Shown: positions 1-8,152 of the stretch, piece by piece | Layout: every line of letters begins with the position of its first letter | How positions within the stretch are numbered: the first letter of the stretch is position 1 | Source of the DNA: an uncultured Eubacteriales bacterium | Lineage (GTDB): Bacteria > Bacillota > Clostridia > Oscillospirales > Acutalibacteraceae | Assembly: GCA_934462705.1 (NCBI GenBank) | Contig: CAKSIH010000011.1 | Location: 1-22,739, forward strand | Direction: 5' to 3' | Length of the DNA: 22,739 nt | Translations under genes and position numbers: made by a program | The notes under the pieces: model-generated | Database searches by the model: none | Told to the model about the DNA's origin: nothing | What the model saw: the letters and a program-made list of their open reading frames with translations, nothing else

Positions 1-329
1 TCATTGGACTTATTCTTGAAAGCATCGATTCGCACATAAATATCCTGCTCTTCGTCAAAAAGTTCAATAAACATTTCTCTGACTGTTTCCGGCTCTTCGG
101 TTGCAAACTGTTCAATCATACCTTCAGGGAACCATCTGCTTGCAACAAGAAGGTTCTCGGTCTTTGACAGTGCATTTTTAAGCATCGCCGAAAAGTTTTC
201 TGCATCAATGTCCCAGTTGTCTTGGAAATGCTTTACCGCTTCCCATTTGTACTTTTCATCTTTAAATCTCTCGCCGAAATCCTTTTTGTAATACTCAATC
301 GCTCTTCTGAGCTTTTCTTTGTTAATCAT
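1..329 (-). CDS. McrB-like AAA family ATPase, N-terminal fragment (runs off left edge)
   Basis: This is a 109-codon open frame that continues past base 1, so only the N-terminus is visible. The protein begins MINKEKLRRAIEYYKKDF and contains KYKWEAVKHFQDNWDID near residues 26-42 and FPEGMIEQFA near 67-76. From memory, this is the N-terminal domain found on McrB-type AAA restriction ATPases of gut Firmicutes; the AAA module itself lies outside the window. The ATG at 329-327 is preceded by GGAGGAGAAAG. It starts 19 nt after the type III Res gene stops, so it is the next gene of the same operon. If correct, a modified-DNA-targeting McrBC-type system is fused transcriptionally to a type III-like restriction operon. 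The family call relies on pattern memory alone. Confidence 0.62.
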   Translation of the reverse strand, partial: MINKEKLRRAIEYYKKDFGERFKDEKYKWEAVKHFQDNWDIDAENFSAMLKNALSKTENLLVASRWFPEGMIEQFATEEPETVREMFIELFDEEQDIYVRIDAFKNKSN

Positions 330-348
330 CTTTCTCCTCCAGATACAC

Positions 349-3300
349 TCAATCCTTATTTACGATATCAAGCAGTTTTTCATAGCAATTTACAACATCA
401 TATCGAACTTTGCTTGTAGAAAGCTTGTTGTAAAGAACTTTAGCACAATCCGTTTTTGCTTTTTCGATGCCTCTCAGTTCGATGCTGTCCATCGTACCTT
501 TAGTTTCGGCTATAAAGTATATATGCTTGACCGAGCCTTCCTTAAAGGCAATAGCCCAGTCCGGCGAATAATTACCTACCGGCGTAGGAATATGAAATGC
601 CTTTGGCAGCTTGGCGTAAACACATACCTCATCCGCTATATCCAAGCTTTTGGCAAAACGCTTTTCAGTGCTTTCCTCGGCATAACCGTCTGTGAAAACA
701 TAATCCTGAATTGCTTTCTTCGCCACAAAAGCCTTATCAAAGCTCTGTGAATTCTTTTCTGCGGTGAAAATATTATCATCATACTTACCGTCAATTGTGT
801 TATACGAGATATGCTCAACAATCGTGGTTGCCTTTTCCTCATTGATAATCTTAACGACCTTGGAAATAAATTCTTCCGGATTAAATTTAAACATATACAG
901 CTTGTCAATACTGCGAAGTATTGCCGCTGCAGATTTTCTTGTCAGCTTTGTTCCCTCGGCAACCTTTCCGACAAGGTCATATTTTACACTGCTGGTCGCA
1001 GCGTGCTTAAGTGTTTTTGTCTTTGTCTTTTCTTTTGTGAAGGAGTCTCCGCGTTCAACCTCATATTCATTCATCTGAGCTTTCTGCTGTCCGACCATCG
1101 TTGTGTACTGAAGCTCAGAAACATACAGCCTACTGTCAATGGCCGAAACCGCTTTGCTAATCAACTCATCGCTGTCAAAATCAACCATATATGCGTATTT
1201 GTGATTGATTTCATTCCAAAGCGTTTGAAACTCTTTCTTGTAGAAATTATCATTGAGCTTGTTTTCGGTAACCTTGGTCTTATGTCCGTCGGCAAACATT
1301 TCGGCAAGCACGCTGTCGTCATACACGGCTTGCACAAGTCCATGTATTCCGTCAGCCATCGGAACAAGTTTATCCGGCAATTTTGCAAGATTATTGTTTG
1401 CCAAATCCGAACGGTATTTATCGGTAACCTTGCTATCCTCATCAACATAGCCGTTCTGAATAAGATAAAATTCAATTGATTTGGCAGTTCTTTCATCAAT
1501 AAGAGCAGGTTCGCCGTCAACCTTAACATACTTGCCTTTGAAATATTCGGATGAAGCAGTTGTCGGTCTGTCATAAAGGACAGTCTTGATGTCCTTCTGT
1601 AAATCTGTAACAAAATTCTTATAGCTGTCGCTCGCCACGACCGTCAGTTTATTGATATCATGAACCATACTTCCGCAGCTTTGAACATCCATTCTGTTTC
1701 CGAATTGATTTACACAAAGTCTTAGACCACGTCCGACTTCCTGCCGTTTGGTAGTCTGACTGTCCGAATGTTTCAGCGTGCAAATTTGAAAAACATTAGG
1801 GTTGTCCCATCCCTCACGAAGAGCGGAGTGGGAGAATATAAATCTTGTCGGCTCATCGAAAGAAAGAAGTCTTTCCTTATTCTTCAGAATCAAATCATAA
1901 GCGGAAATATCATCCGAGAATTCTGAATTTCTTTTAGTCGGACTGTCGATACTGCGTCCGGATTTCTTATCAATACTGAAATATCCTCGGTGTACAACAG
2001 ATGCATCCATGCACATTGATTTCAGATATTTCTGATACGGCGTGTCGAACATTGTTATGTAGTCGTTCAGAACGCTTTGATACTCTTGCTCAAACATAAC
2101 GCCGTATTCTCCGAGTATCTCATTGCCGTCCTCATCGTACCGGCGATACTTTGCAACCTCATCAATGAAGAAAAGCGAAAGGCATTTTATTCCCTTGTTA
2201 TAAAGACTTTCTTCCTTTTCAAAATGTGAAAGTATCGTTTCTCTGATTTGGATTCGGCGCATATCCTTTTCAGAAATATCGCCCATAATCTCCCCGACGT
2301 GAATAGCCACACCGTTTGTGAAAGTAACCTTACCCTCGGCGTCAATATCGGAAACCGTGTATCCCTTGTACTGTTCCATCTCATTGGATTCACGATAAAG
2401 GTCGTCGCCCACATCAAGAGTTCTTGTTTCTCTGTTTATTGATTTATTGTATGCAATTTCAAGTTCGATTTTAGCTCTCGGCGGCTTGTTTTTTGAAAGC
2501 ACAATTTGTTCAAGGAAAAGATAACTATCTGTTCCTCTGAAATTTTTGACTTCAAAACCCTTGACTTCAATTTTCTTAACCAACTTTTTATTGAATGCAT
2601 CGAGAGCATCAAGCACATAAACAAGGTTATGCTGCTTTGCATGTGTTGCCGAATAGTTCAAACTGAAAAGAGGATTGAAGTTCTTTAATGCTTTTTGTGT
2701 TACCTCACCGCCCATTTTCTGCGGTTCGTCAAGAATAATAATCGGTCTGTTCGCCTTAATGACATCAATCGGTCGGCGTGAAGCAAACTCATCACGCTTT
2801 GAATAGATAATACGAGCCTCTTTGCTTCTTCCGTCCTCTTTAAGTGATGAAGCAAAAGCCTGGGTATTGATAATCATTACATTGATACCGGAACTGCTTG
2901 AAAAGTTATCCAGTTGATTGAGATTCGAGCTGTTATAAATAAAGAAACGAGCCTTTTTACCGTAGTGTTCCATAAAGTGTTCGGCTGTTATTTCAAATGA
3001 CTTCTTTACGCCCTCACGGATAGCAATACTCGGCACAACAACAATGAACTTGCTCCAGCCGTATTTTTTGTTCAGCTCAAACATCGTCTTGATATAAACA
3101 TAGGTTTTACCTGTACCGGTTTCCATTTCAATATCAAGGCTGCATCTGCCGAAATCCTTTACCAACGACGGAGAAAGTTTTATATTGTTCTCGCTTTGAA
3201 TCGTATGTATATTCCTGAGAATTTGGTCATCCGAAAGCTCGATAATCTCATTTTTATATCCCGTGTCCGATGTAAGGTCGTAGTCATCGTCGGTCATATT

Positions 3301-3474
3301 GGATATCTGTTCACCCTCATAGATATCTTGACCCGATGCATTCTTATTCAGCTTAACCTTACCGAGGTCACGGATATAGGTTGTCCGGTCGTGGAATCTC
3401 TGTCCGTTAAAGACCCTCACAACCGCATCAACAGCATCCGTCTGGTATTGTTGTATTTTAAAATTAAATTTCAT
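349..3474 (-). CDS. res: Type III restriction enzyme Res subunit (helicase-endonuclease)
   Basis: A 1041-aa protein with the layout of type III Res subunits, the ATP-dependent translocating and cleaving partner of Mod. Walker A ETGTGKT is at 118-124, the DEPQ box (Walker B of this family) at 249-252, motif III SAT at 275-277, motif V REGWDNPNVF near 553-562, and motif VI GRGLRL near 580-585. The C-terminus carries a PD-(D/E)XK nuclease: D972 in SPDW, then E990-T-K992 in IAETKG. All catalytic residues are present, so the enzyme looks intact. It starts 12 nt after the preceding gene, and its Shine-Dalgarno AGAGG overlaps that gene's stop codon. Mod lies two genes upstream, separated by a non-restriction gene, which is unusual for mod-res pairs. 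Confidence 0.93.
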   Translation of the reverse strand: MKFNFKIQQYQTDAVDAVVRVFNGQRFHDRTTYIRDLGKVKLNKNASGQDIYEGEQISNMTDDDYDLTSDTGYKNEIIELSDDQILRNIHTIQSENNIKLSPSLVKDFGRCSLDIEMETGTGKTYVYIKTMFELNKKYGWSKFIVVVPSIAIREGVKKSFEITAEHFMEHYGKKARFFIYNSSNLNQLDNFSSSSGINVMIINTQAFASSLKEDGRSKEARIIYSKRDEFASRRPIDVIKANRPIIILDEPQKMGGEVTQKALKNFNPLFSLNYSATHAKQHNLVYVLDALDAFNKKLVKKIEVKGFEVKNFRGTDSYLFLEQIVLSKNKPPRAKIELEIAYNKSINRETRTLDVGDDLYRESNEMEQYKGYTVSDIDAEGKVTFTNGVAIHVGEIMGDISEKDMRRIQIRETILSHFEKEESLYNKGIKCLSLFFIDEVAKYRRYDEDGNEILGEYGVMFEQEYQSVLNDYITMFDTPYQKYLKSMCMDASVVHRGYFSIDKKSGRSIDSPTKRNSEFSDDISAYDLILKNKERLLSFDEPTRFIFSHSALREGWDNPNVFQICTLKHSDSQTTKRQEVGRGLRLCVNQFGNRMDVQSCGSMVHDINKLTVVASDSYKNFVTDLQKDIKTVLYDRPTTASSEYFKGKYVKVDGEPALIDERTAKSIEFYLIQNGYVDEDSKVTDKYRSDLANNNLAKLPDKLVPMADGIHGLVQAVYDDSVLAEMFADGHKTKVTENKLNDNFYKKEFQTLWNEINHKYAYMVDFDSDELISKAVSAIDSRLYVSELQYTTMVGQQKAQMNEYEVERGDSFTKEKTKTKTLKHAATSSVKYDLVGKVAEGTKLTRKSAAAILRSIDKLYMFKFNPEEFISKVVKIINEEKATTIVEHISYNTIDGKYDDNIFTAEKNSQSFDKAFVAKKAIQDYVFTDGYAEESTEKRFAKSLDIADEVCVYAKLPKAFHIPTPVGNYSPDWAIAFKEGSVKHIYFIAETKGTMDSIELRGIEKAKTDCAKVLYNKLSTSKVRYDVVNCYEKLLDIVNKD

Positions 3475-3486
3475 GTTGCAAACCTC

Positions 3487-4500
3487 TTACTCTATGGTCG
3501 CTTTGATTCTATTGATTAATTTTTCATACAAATCATCTTGACTTTTCCAGATAATCGTATTTATTTGCTTTACATCAAAATGGCAATCGGCGTTAAATTT
3601 CTCCTTACTACAAACTTGAATTACATCTTTTCCTATGCCAAGTGCATATCCGGCTTCAAAATAAGCTCCGTTATTATGACCGGTAAATTCTGCAATAACA
3701 AATCGGGATTCTCTGATTTCATATAGCATCTCAGGAACGATTTGATGATTATGTTCGATTTCATCCATAATACGAGGGATGTAACCACTATCAACAATTG
3801 CTTTTTTTATTGTTTCTCGTGTATCCATCATGTCATCAGCAAATGACATGGCAATGAACACACTTTTTGATTTTGGCTTCCGGGAACTTTGAAGTTCGTC
3901 AATTCGATTCCAACCGTCAGGCTCAAGTGCAATTCTGCATGTTTCCGAATGATTATTATAGCAATAATCAATATATTTTTTATCTTTTATATAGTCAAGC
4001 ATTTTTTCTGCTTGTCCAAGCATGTCTGTGCTTTTCAAAATATTATTTTCACAATCATATCTTTTAACGAATAATGCGCTGAAAAGCTGTTCTTTTGATA
4101 GTTCAACTACTTTTCCGATAAATTCAGATTCTTCTGATAATGCCAATAAAAATTTATTAACTTTATCGCTGAAGGTTTTAGGATACCAGTTTTCAACAAT
4201 ATCATTTGTGACATGATAACAATACGGAGTGTCTTCAAATCGACTTTCAAAGGCATTTTTCTTGCCAATAAAATTAAAAAACAAGTTTGGCTCTACCTTT
4301 ATTGGCTGAGACAGCTTTCCATTATAAAACAGATATGAAGCTAATTTATTTTTATCGGTTGGTTTTTCAGTATATTTCGTATTGAACATTTCAAATCTGC
4401 CACAGACAGGACATTCAACCCAATAGCGCTCTATGTTATTTTTTACATCAGCATCACTACCACAAACAGGACATTTTTTTGTGTTTGGATTACTCATCAT
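3487..4500 (-). CDS. Zinc-ribbon plus nucleoside 2-deoxyribosyltransferase/TIR-like protein
   Basis: A 337-aa protein. The N-terminus has a CPVC...CPVC zinc ribbon (C10, C13, C30, C33). A middle helical region of unclear identity follows. The C-terminal domain (about 211-337) begins KSVFIAMSF and has EIRESRFVIAEFTG (261-274) and YFEAGYALG (280-288). This matches the nucleoside 2-deoxyribosyltransferase/TIR-like fold, in which the Glu of FE-x-GYA (here E282) is the catalytic nucleophile. Proteins of this fold cleave N-glycosidic bonds, and several defence effectors with related folds consume NAD or nucleotides; that role here is inference. The start overlaps the mod stop (ATGA) and is preceded by AAGGAAGG, so it is translationally coupled between mod and res. 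It looks more AT-rich than its neighbours. Confidence 0.75.
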   Translation of the reverse strand: MMSNPNTKKCPVCGSDADVKNNIERYWVECPVCGRFEMFNTKYTEKPTDKNKLASYLFYNGKLSQPIKVEPNLFFNFIGKKNAFESRFEDTPYCYHVTNDIVENWYPKTFSDKVNKFLLALSEESEFIGKVVELSKEQLFSALFVKRYDCENNILKSTDMLGQAEKMLDYIKDKKYIDYCYNNHSETCRIALEPDGWNRIDELQSSRKPKSKSVFIAMSFADDMMDTRETIKKAIVDSGYIPRIMDEIEHNHQIVPEMLYEIRESRFVIAEFTGHNNGAYFEAGYALGIGKDVIQVCSKEKFNADCHFDVKQINTIIWKSQDDLYEKLINRIKATIE

Positions 4501-6542
4501 AGCACCTTCCTTATAGTACTTGGAGAATAGGAGACGAAGATTTGGTCGAAGTTGGTGGCGACGCTGTCGTTTGCCATAGAGCTGTCACGCATTACAAAAT
4601 AATACGGTTTTTGTTTTGCGATTTCCGTGATTACATCTTCTGTCACGTTTTCATCGAAGCAGGAAATCAAATAATTACCATCCACTTTAAATACTTTCTT
4701 TCCGGAAATGGTTGTTTCTTCAATTTTGCTTGAAAGGAGTATGCCTAAATCAAGCATAACCTGGAACAGTAAATCTTCAGGAGTTCTGTCCTCTTTGATA
4801 TTGTCCTCCAATGAATCAAACAGGCTCATTTCATAGTCGTCGGGTGTGTAATAGACCTCTTTCATGTTGGAGCTGTCGCATTTAAGCACACGGAAACCGA
4901 TGTCAAGCTTTTCGGGATTATATTTATAATAATCTTCCGGAGCGTGTGCATCTCTGCTCTCAGCTTTAATTTCACCTGTCGTATTATCTATCCATTCCGC
5001 ATGACGTGATGATGGTGCTACTCCTGCAGACAACAATGTCATACCCTCAATTTGTCTTTCTTTTCCGCAGTTCGACAACTCCTCTACGATTTTCTTTCCG
5101 GCACGACGGATGCGTTCCTTGCCTATTTCGCAAATGTTTTTGTAACCCGCTTTGTATGCTTCACTCTTTTCATCTGTCTTTTCCGGTAGCTGAACCATAA
5201 TAAATTTACGGTGTCCGCCGTTCTCTGCGTTAAGTTGCATAACCGCATGGGCAGTTGTTGCAGAGCCGGAGAAGAAGTCCATTATATAGTCATCACTGCT
5301 TGTATGAATACTCGCAAGGAACTTAATCAATGATGAGGGCTTGGGAAAATTAAACACTTTTGATTTCAATAGGTCTGTAATTTCCTTTGTTCCATCTTGT
5401 GACATACCAATATTATCTGGAAATTTTGTACTTACAGCAACACGTCCAAAACTATCTCCTGCTTTTTTCATATCGTCTTCTTTCCAATATCTCAATACAG
5501 GCTTGGAAATATTCAAGAACGGATAATCGCCAGGAAACACAAGCCGTCCCGCCTTGTAGTAATCATCAAATGTTTCCTTGGTAATACGCCAAGTAGCGTT
5601 TGGATTGCAAGGATACTCGTCTCCGTTTTTGGGATTTATAATAGTAAAGTAGCTATTTGGTCGTTCAGATGCAGTACGTTGCGTAGTTAAATCGTGGATT
5701 CTCCACGGTTTATTAGGATAATCGTCACTAACAAAATACTTTCTTTCCTTGCCTTCAACACTTGCAATAAAAGTATTTGTTTTGGAATAACAAATAATCC
5801 ATTCATAATCTTGTGAAACTCCAAAAGGCACGTCAGACTTCGCTGTCCTTTTTCTCCAGGGGAATGTTGCAACATAATTTGATTCTCCGAAAACTTCATC
5901 ACAAAGTTTCTGGAGGTTATCCACTTCATTATCGTCGATGCTAATGAAAATAGCACCTGTGTCAGACAAAAGGTCTTTTGCTATTTTCAAGCGAGGGTAA
6001 ATCATATTCAGCCAGTCAGTATGAAAACGACCATTGCTTTCGGTATTCTGTACCATACGGTTACCGTCTTCGTCAAACTGTCCGCTGTTGGCAAGATATT
6101 CATCCGTACTCTGTGCAAAATCGTCCTCATACACAAAGTCATTACCCGTATTATACGGAGGGTCTATGTAAATCATCTTGATTTTCCCGAGGTATGTTTC
6201 CTGCAAGAGCTTCAGCACTTCCAGATTATCTCCCTCAATGTAGAGATTTTCTGTGTTATCAAAGTCAACACTTTCCTCTCTGCAAGGACGAAGCGTCTTG
6301 TTTATAGGCGCATTGGCAAGAAGAACAGACTTCTTCTTGTCCGGCCATGTGAACTGATAGCGTTCCTCTTTGCCGTCAACAACCCTCGTGTTGATTTCCT
6401 GCATAAGAACATCTTTATCAATCGCACGGACAACCTCGCCGTTCTCGTCAATCGTTTCCGTAACCGCATTCGGAAACATCTCCGCCAGCTTCTTATAATT
6501 CTCATCCGCCTTATTCACCGTCTGCATTCTCATCTTGTCCAT
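4497..6542 (-). CDS. mod: Type III DNA methyltransferase Mod subunit
   Basis: A 681-aa adenine-N6/cytosine-N4-type DNA methyltransferase of the beta class typical of type III Mod. Motif IV DPPYNTG is at 127-133 and the S-adenosylmethionine-binding motif I DFFSGSATT at 422-430, so IV precedes I. The stretch between them (about 140-400) is where target recognition usually lies. Mod methylates the host recognition sequence and supplies specificity to Res. The start is fixed by GGAGG eight nt before the ATG, and the gene abuts the preceding gene's TAA with no gap. Its TGA stop overlaps the next start. No truncation is apparent. The mod/res pair is split by one inserted gene. Confidence 0.94.
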   Translation of the reverse strand: MDKMRMQTVNKADENYKKLAEMFPNAVTETIDENGEVVRAIDKDVLMQEINTRVVDGKEERYQFTWPDKKKSVLLANAPINKTLRPCREESVDFDNTENLYIEGDNLEVLKLLQETYLGKIKMIYIDPPYNTGNDFVYEDDFAQSTDEYLANSGQFDEDGNRMVQNTESNGRFHTDWLNMIYPRLKIAKDLLSDTGAIFISIDDNEVDNLQKLCDEVFGESNYVATFPWRKRTAKSDVPFGVSQDYEWIICYSKTNTFIASVEGKERKYFVSDDYPNKPWRIHDLTTQRTASERPNSYFTIINPKNGDEYPCNPNATWRITKETFDDYYKAGRLVFPGDYPFLNISKPVLRYWKEDDMKKAGDSFGRVAVSTKFPDNIGMSQDGTKEITDLLKSKVFNFPKPSSLIKFLASIHTSSDDYIMDFFSGSATTAHAVMQLNAENGGHRKFIMVQLPEKTDEKSEAYKAGYKNICEIGKERIRRAGKKIVEELSNCGKERQIEGMTLLSAGVAPSSRHAEWIDNTTGEIKAESRDAHAPEDYYKYNPEKLDIGFRVLKCDSSNMKEVYYTPDDYEMSLFDSLEDNIKEDRTPEDLLFQVMLDLGILLSSKIEETTISGKKVFKVDGNYLISCFDENVTEDVITEIAKQKPYYFVMRDSSMANDSVATNFDQIFVSYSPSTIRKVL

Positions 6543-7430
6543 TTAATTTTCCTCCGCTTTCTTTATGGCTTTCTCGTCTCTTTTCTTATCCCTATATTCG
6601 TTATATGCTGGTTTATATTTTTCATTATCTCTTAATAGCATAATTATAAGCATCACATTATACGCCATATCGCACAATGACATTGCTACTGTTTCGCTTA
6701 AGCCCTTAAGGGCTTTGCTTTCAAATTTTCCGGTTTTATTGTTATGCCTAATATGTAAGTTATTTAGAATATATTTTGCCTGTCCTATATTTTTTTTGAT
6801 ATCTTCATCTTTCTCGTCTGAATCTTCAATGTTTAAATTTGTGGCAAGGCATGCGAGAGCTTTTCTTTTTTCATATAATGATAAATCTTCCCTAACATAT
6901 CTTATCAATTCCCATTGGACATCTTCATCATCACATAAATCAACGACTTTCTCAAGCGGTGCATTCTTAGGATATAGTATAACCTTATCTTTATATTTAC
7001 GCTTCACAAGTCCCATTTTTCTTTCAAGAGTATTAAGCAACTCACAAAAAACCGTTTTAAATGTAGTATAACAGCTTACTTGATATTCTCTATATAACTT
7101 ATTTTTATTATCAAAATACAATTTAACAAAGTTTTCCATTACTTCCAAATTGTTGATAATTTCTTCTTCAGTTATCGTATTTAAACTATCTATATCTGCA
7201 TTTGCACAAGAGAAGTATTCTTCTATTGAGATACATGTTCCTCTGTATTTCCAATTGTCAAACAAATAGTCTTCTATAATTCTTTCAAAAGAGACTCCTT
7301 CCAAAGAAAGTCCATCTAAATAGTCTTTAGCAAAGTAATATTTCATAGAAAACAGTTCGTTAATTTTCTCAATTTCCGATTTAACATCATAATTTTCTTC
7401 AACCAATTGAAAAATGTTCTTTCTTGGCAC
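6543..7430 (-). CDS. Unrecognised 295-aa protein inside the restriction operon
   Basis: I do not recognise this protein. The frame is open from an ATG at 7457, but a strong GGAGG lies inside that frame, eight nt before a GTG at 7430-7428. I therefore choose the GTG, giving an N-terminus MPRKNIFQLVEENYD and a 13-nt gap after the DUF4391 stop. The protein is acidic in its first half and predicted mostly helical. A C-terminal segment LNNLHIRHNNKTGKF is followed by helices rich in Leu and Met. The RHNN patch vaguely recalls abortive-infection/HEPN-like C-terminal domains, but the spacing is not the canonical R-x4-6-H, so I do not claim that function. There is no signal peptide. It sits between DUF4391 and mod and looks AT-rich, consistent with an inserted accessory gene. 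Confidence 0.8.
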   Translation of the reverse strand: MPRKNIFQLVEENYDVKSEIEKINELFSMKYYFAKDYLDGLSLEGVSFERIIEDYLFDNWKYRGTCISIEEYFSCANADIDSLNTITEEEIINNLEVMENFVKLYFDNKNKLYREYQVSCYTTFKTVFCELLNTLERKMGLVKRKYKDKVILYPKNAPLEKVVDLCDDEDVQWELIRYVREDLSLYEKRKALACLATNLNIEDSDEKDEDIKKNIGQAKYILNNLHIRHNNKTGKFESKALKGLSETVAMSLCDMAYNVMLIIMLLRDNEKYKPAYNEYRDKKRDEKAIKKAEEN

Positions 7431-7443
7431 ACTGCACTCCTCC

Positions 7444-8043
7444 TCATCCGAGTTCATTTTTTAATCTATTTATTTTCTGCGCTAACTCAAACTTCTTCTT
7501 CGGCTGTTTTTCTGCTCGAGCTTGTTTTTCAAGCCGTGCAATCTCTTTTTCAAGTTTTGCCTGCTTTTCGTGAAATGCAAGATTTTCATCAAGAGTTAAC
7601 TCCTCATTCCACACTCCACACTCCAAACTTTTTATCAGGTTTTCCCAAACAGAATCCATGTTCCGTCCCGAAATTTCAATCTTTTGCTCATCGCTCGACT
7701 TCCAATCGGACTGAATCAACCTTGTTCTGTAAACTGCGAGCTTGCTTTCCCCGTCATATTCAAGAACAAACAGAATATTCTGAGGTATCATCTTTGACAA
7801 AAGTTCGATAGTCTTTCCGCTGAAATTTTCTCGTTTAAGCGTAACAAGCAGCACAAAAATACTTGTTACTTCGCTTCCGGACGGTATGTTTACAGTGCCC
7901 TCTGAAATCTCATTAACTATTGTTATTTTCGAGATGTCGGCGTCTATCTTTTCTTTCGCCGCCGCATTCATTCCGAATCTTTCATAAATTGCTTTCTTCG
8001 GAAGCTGTTTGCTCATCTCTGTTGTTTTGGGTAATCCGAGCAT
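7444..8043 (-). CDS. DUF4391 domain protein
   Basis: A 199-aa protein starting MLGLPKTTEMSKQLPKKAIY, which matches the characteristic N-terminus of DUF4391 as I remember it. Function is unknown, but the family recurs beside SNF2-type helicases and type III Mod/Res genes, as here. The frame is open further upstream to 8139, but that extension (a Leu-rich run) translates an intergenic hairpin. The ATG at 8043 has GGAG seven nt upstream and gives the family N-terminus. The C-terminus (about residues 140-199) is a charged, Glu/Lys-rich probable coiled coil ending NRLKNELG. Within it, residues around ECGVWNEEL are encoded by a short near-tandem DNA repeat and may be an in-frame insertion. Confidence 0.85.
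   Translation of the reverse strand: MLGLPKTTEMSKQLPKKAIYERFGMNAAAKEKIDADISKITIVNEISEGTVNIPSGSEVTSIFVLLVTLKRENFSGKTIELLSKMIPQNILFVLEYDGESKLAVYRTRLIQSDWKSSDEQKIEISGRNMDSVWENLIKSLECGVWNEELTLDENLAFHEKQAKLEKEIARLEKQARAEKQPKKKFELAQKINRLKNELG
7591..7630. repeat. Short near-tandem repeat inside the DUF4391 gene
   Basis: On the minus strand, units of the type GGAGTGTGGAGTGTGGAATG followed by AGGAGTTA encode ECGVWNEEL near the coiled-coil boundary of the DUF4391 protein. The units resemble the repeat at 8104-8152. It stays in frame, so it may be an expanded linker. Confidence 0.4.
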
Positions 8044-8103
8044 TTTCTCACTCCGCTCATAGTTAATAAAGTTTAATAGAATTATAAGTAGTAGTAATAG
8101 TAA

Positions 8104-8152
8104 CTTGCAATTAGGAGTTGTTTTTTTATTATCCCTCACTTCTAATTACAAG
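8104..8152. repeat. Imperfect hairpin spanning the 3' end of the helicase gene
   Basis: CTTGCAATTAGGAGTT (8104-8119) is the inverted partner of CACTTCTAATTACAAG (8137-8152), 13 of 16 matching and 14 pairable in RNA with wobble. The helicase TAA sits in the loop. The arms resemble the short AATTAGGAGT-type repeats scattered in some clostridial genomes. It may attenuate transcription into the DUF4391 gene or be a small repeat insertion. Confidence 0.55.

Noticed and set aside
319..1479. Several 65-222 codon plus-strand frames opposite the res gene
   Set aside because: They are antisense to an intact, motif-complete Res gene and lack ribosome sites.
6021..6635. 204-codon plus-strand frame opposite mod
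   Set aside because: It is antisense to the conserved Mod N-terminus, and its composition is a mirror of the real gene.
8044..8139. N-terminal extension of DUF4391 with a Leu-rich run, as a signal or membrane segment
   Set aside because: It translates the intergenic hairpin region; the ATG at 8043 has the Shine-Dalgarno and the family N-terminus.
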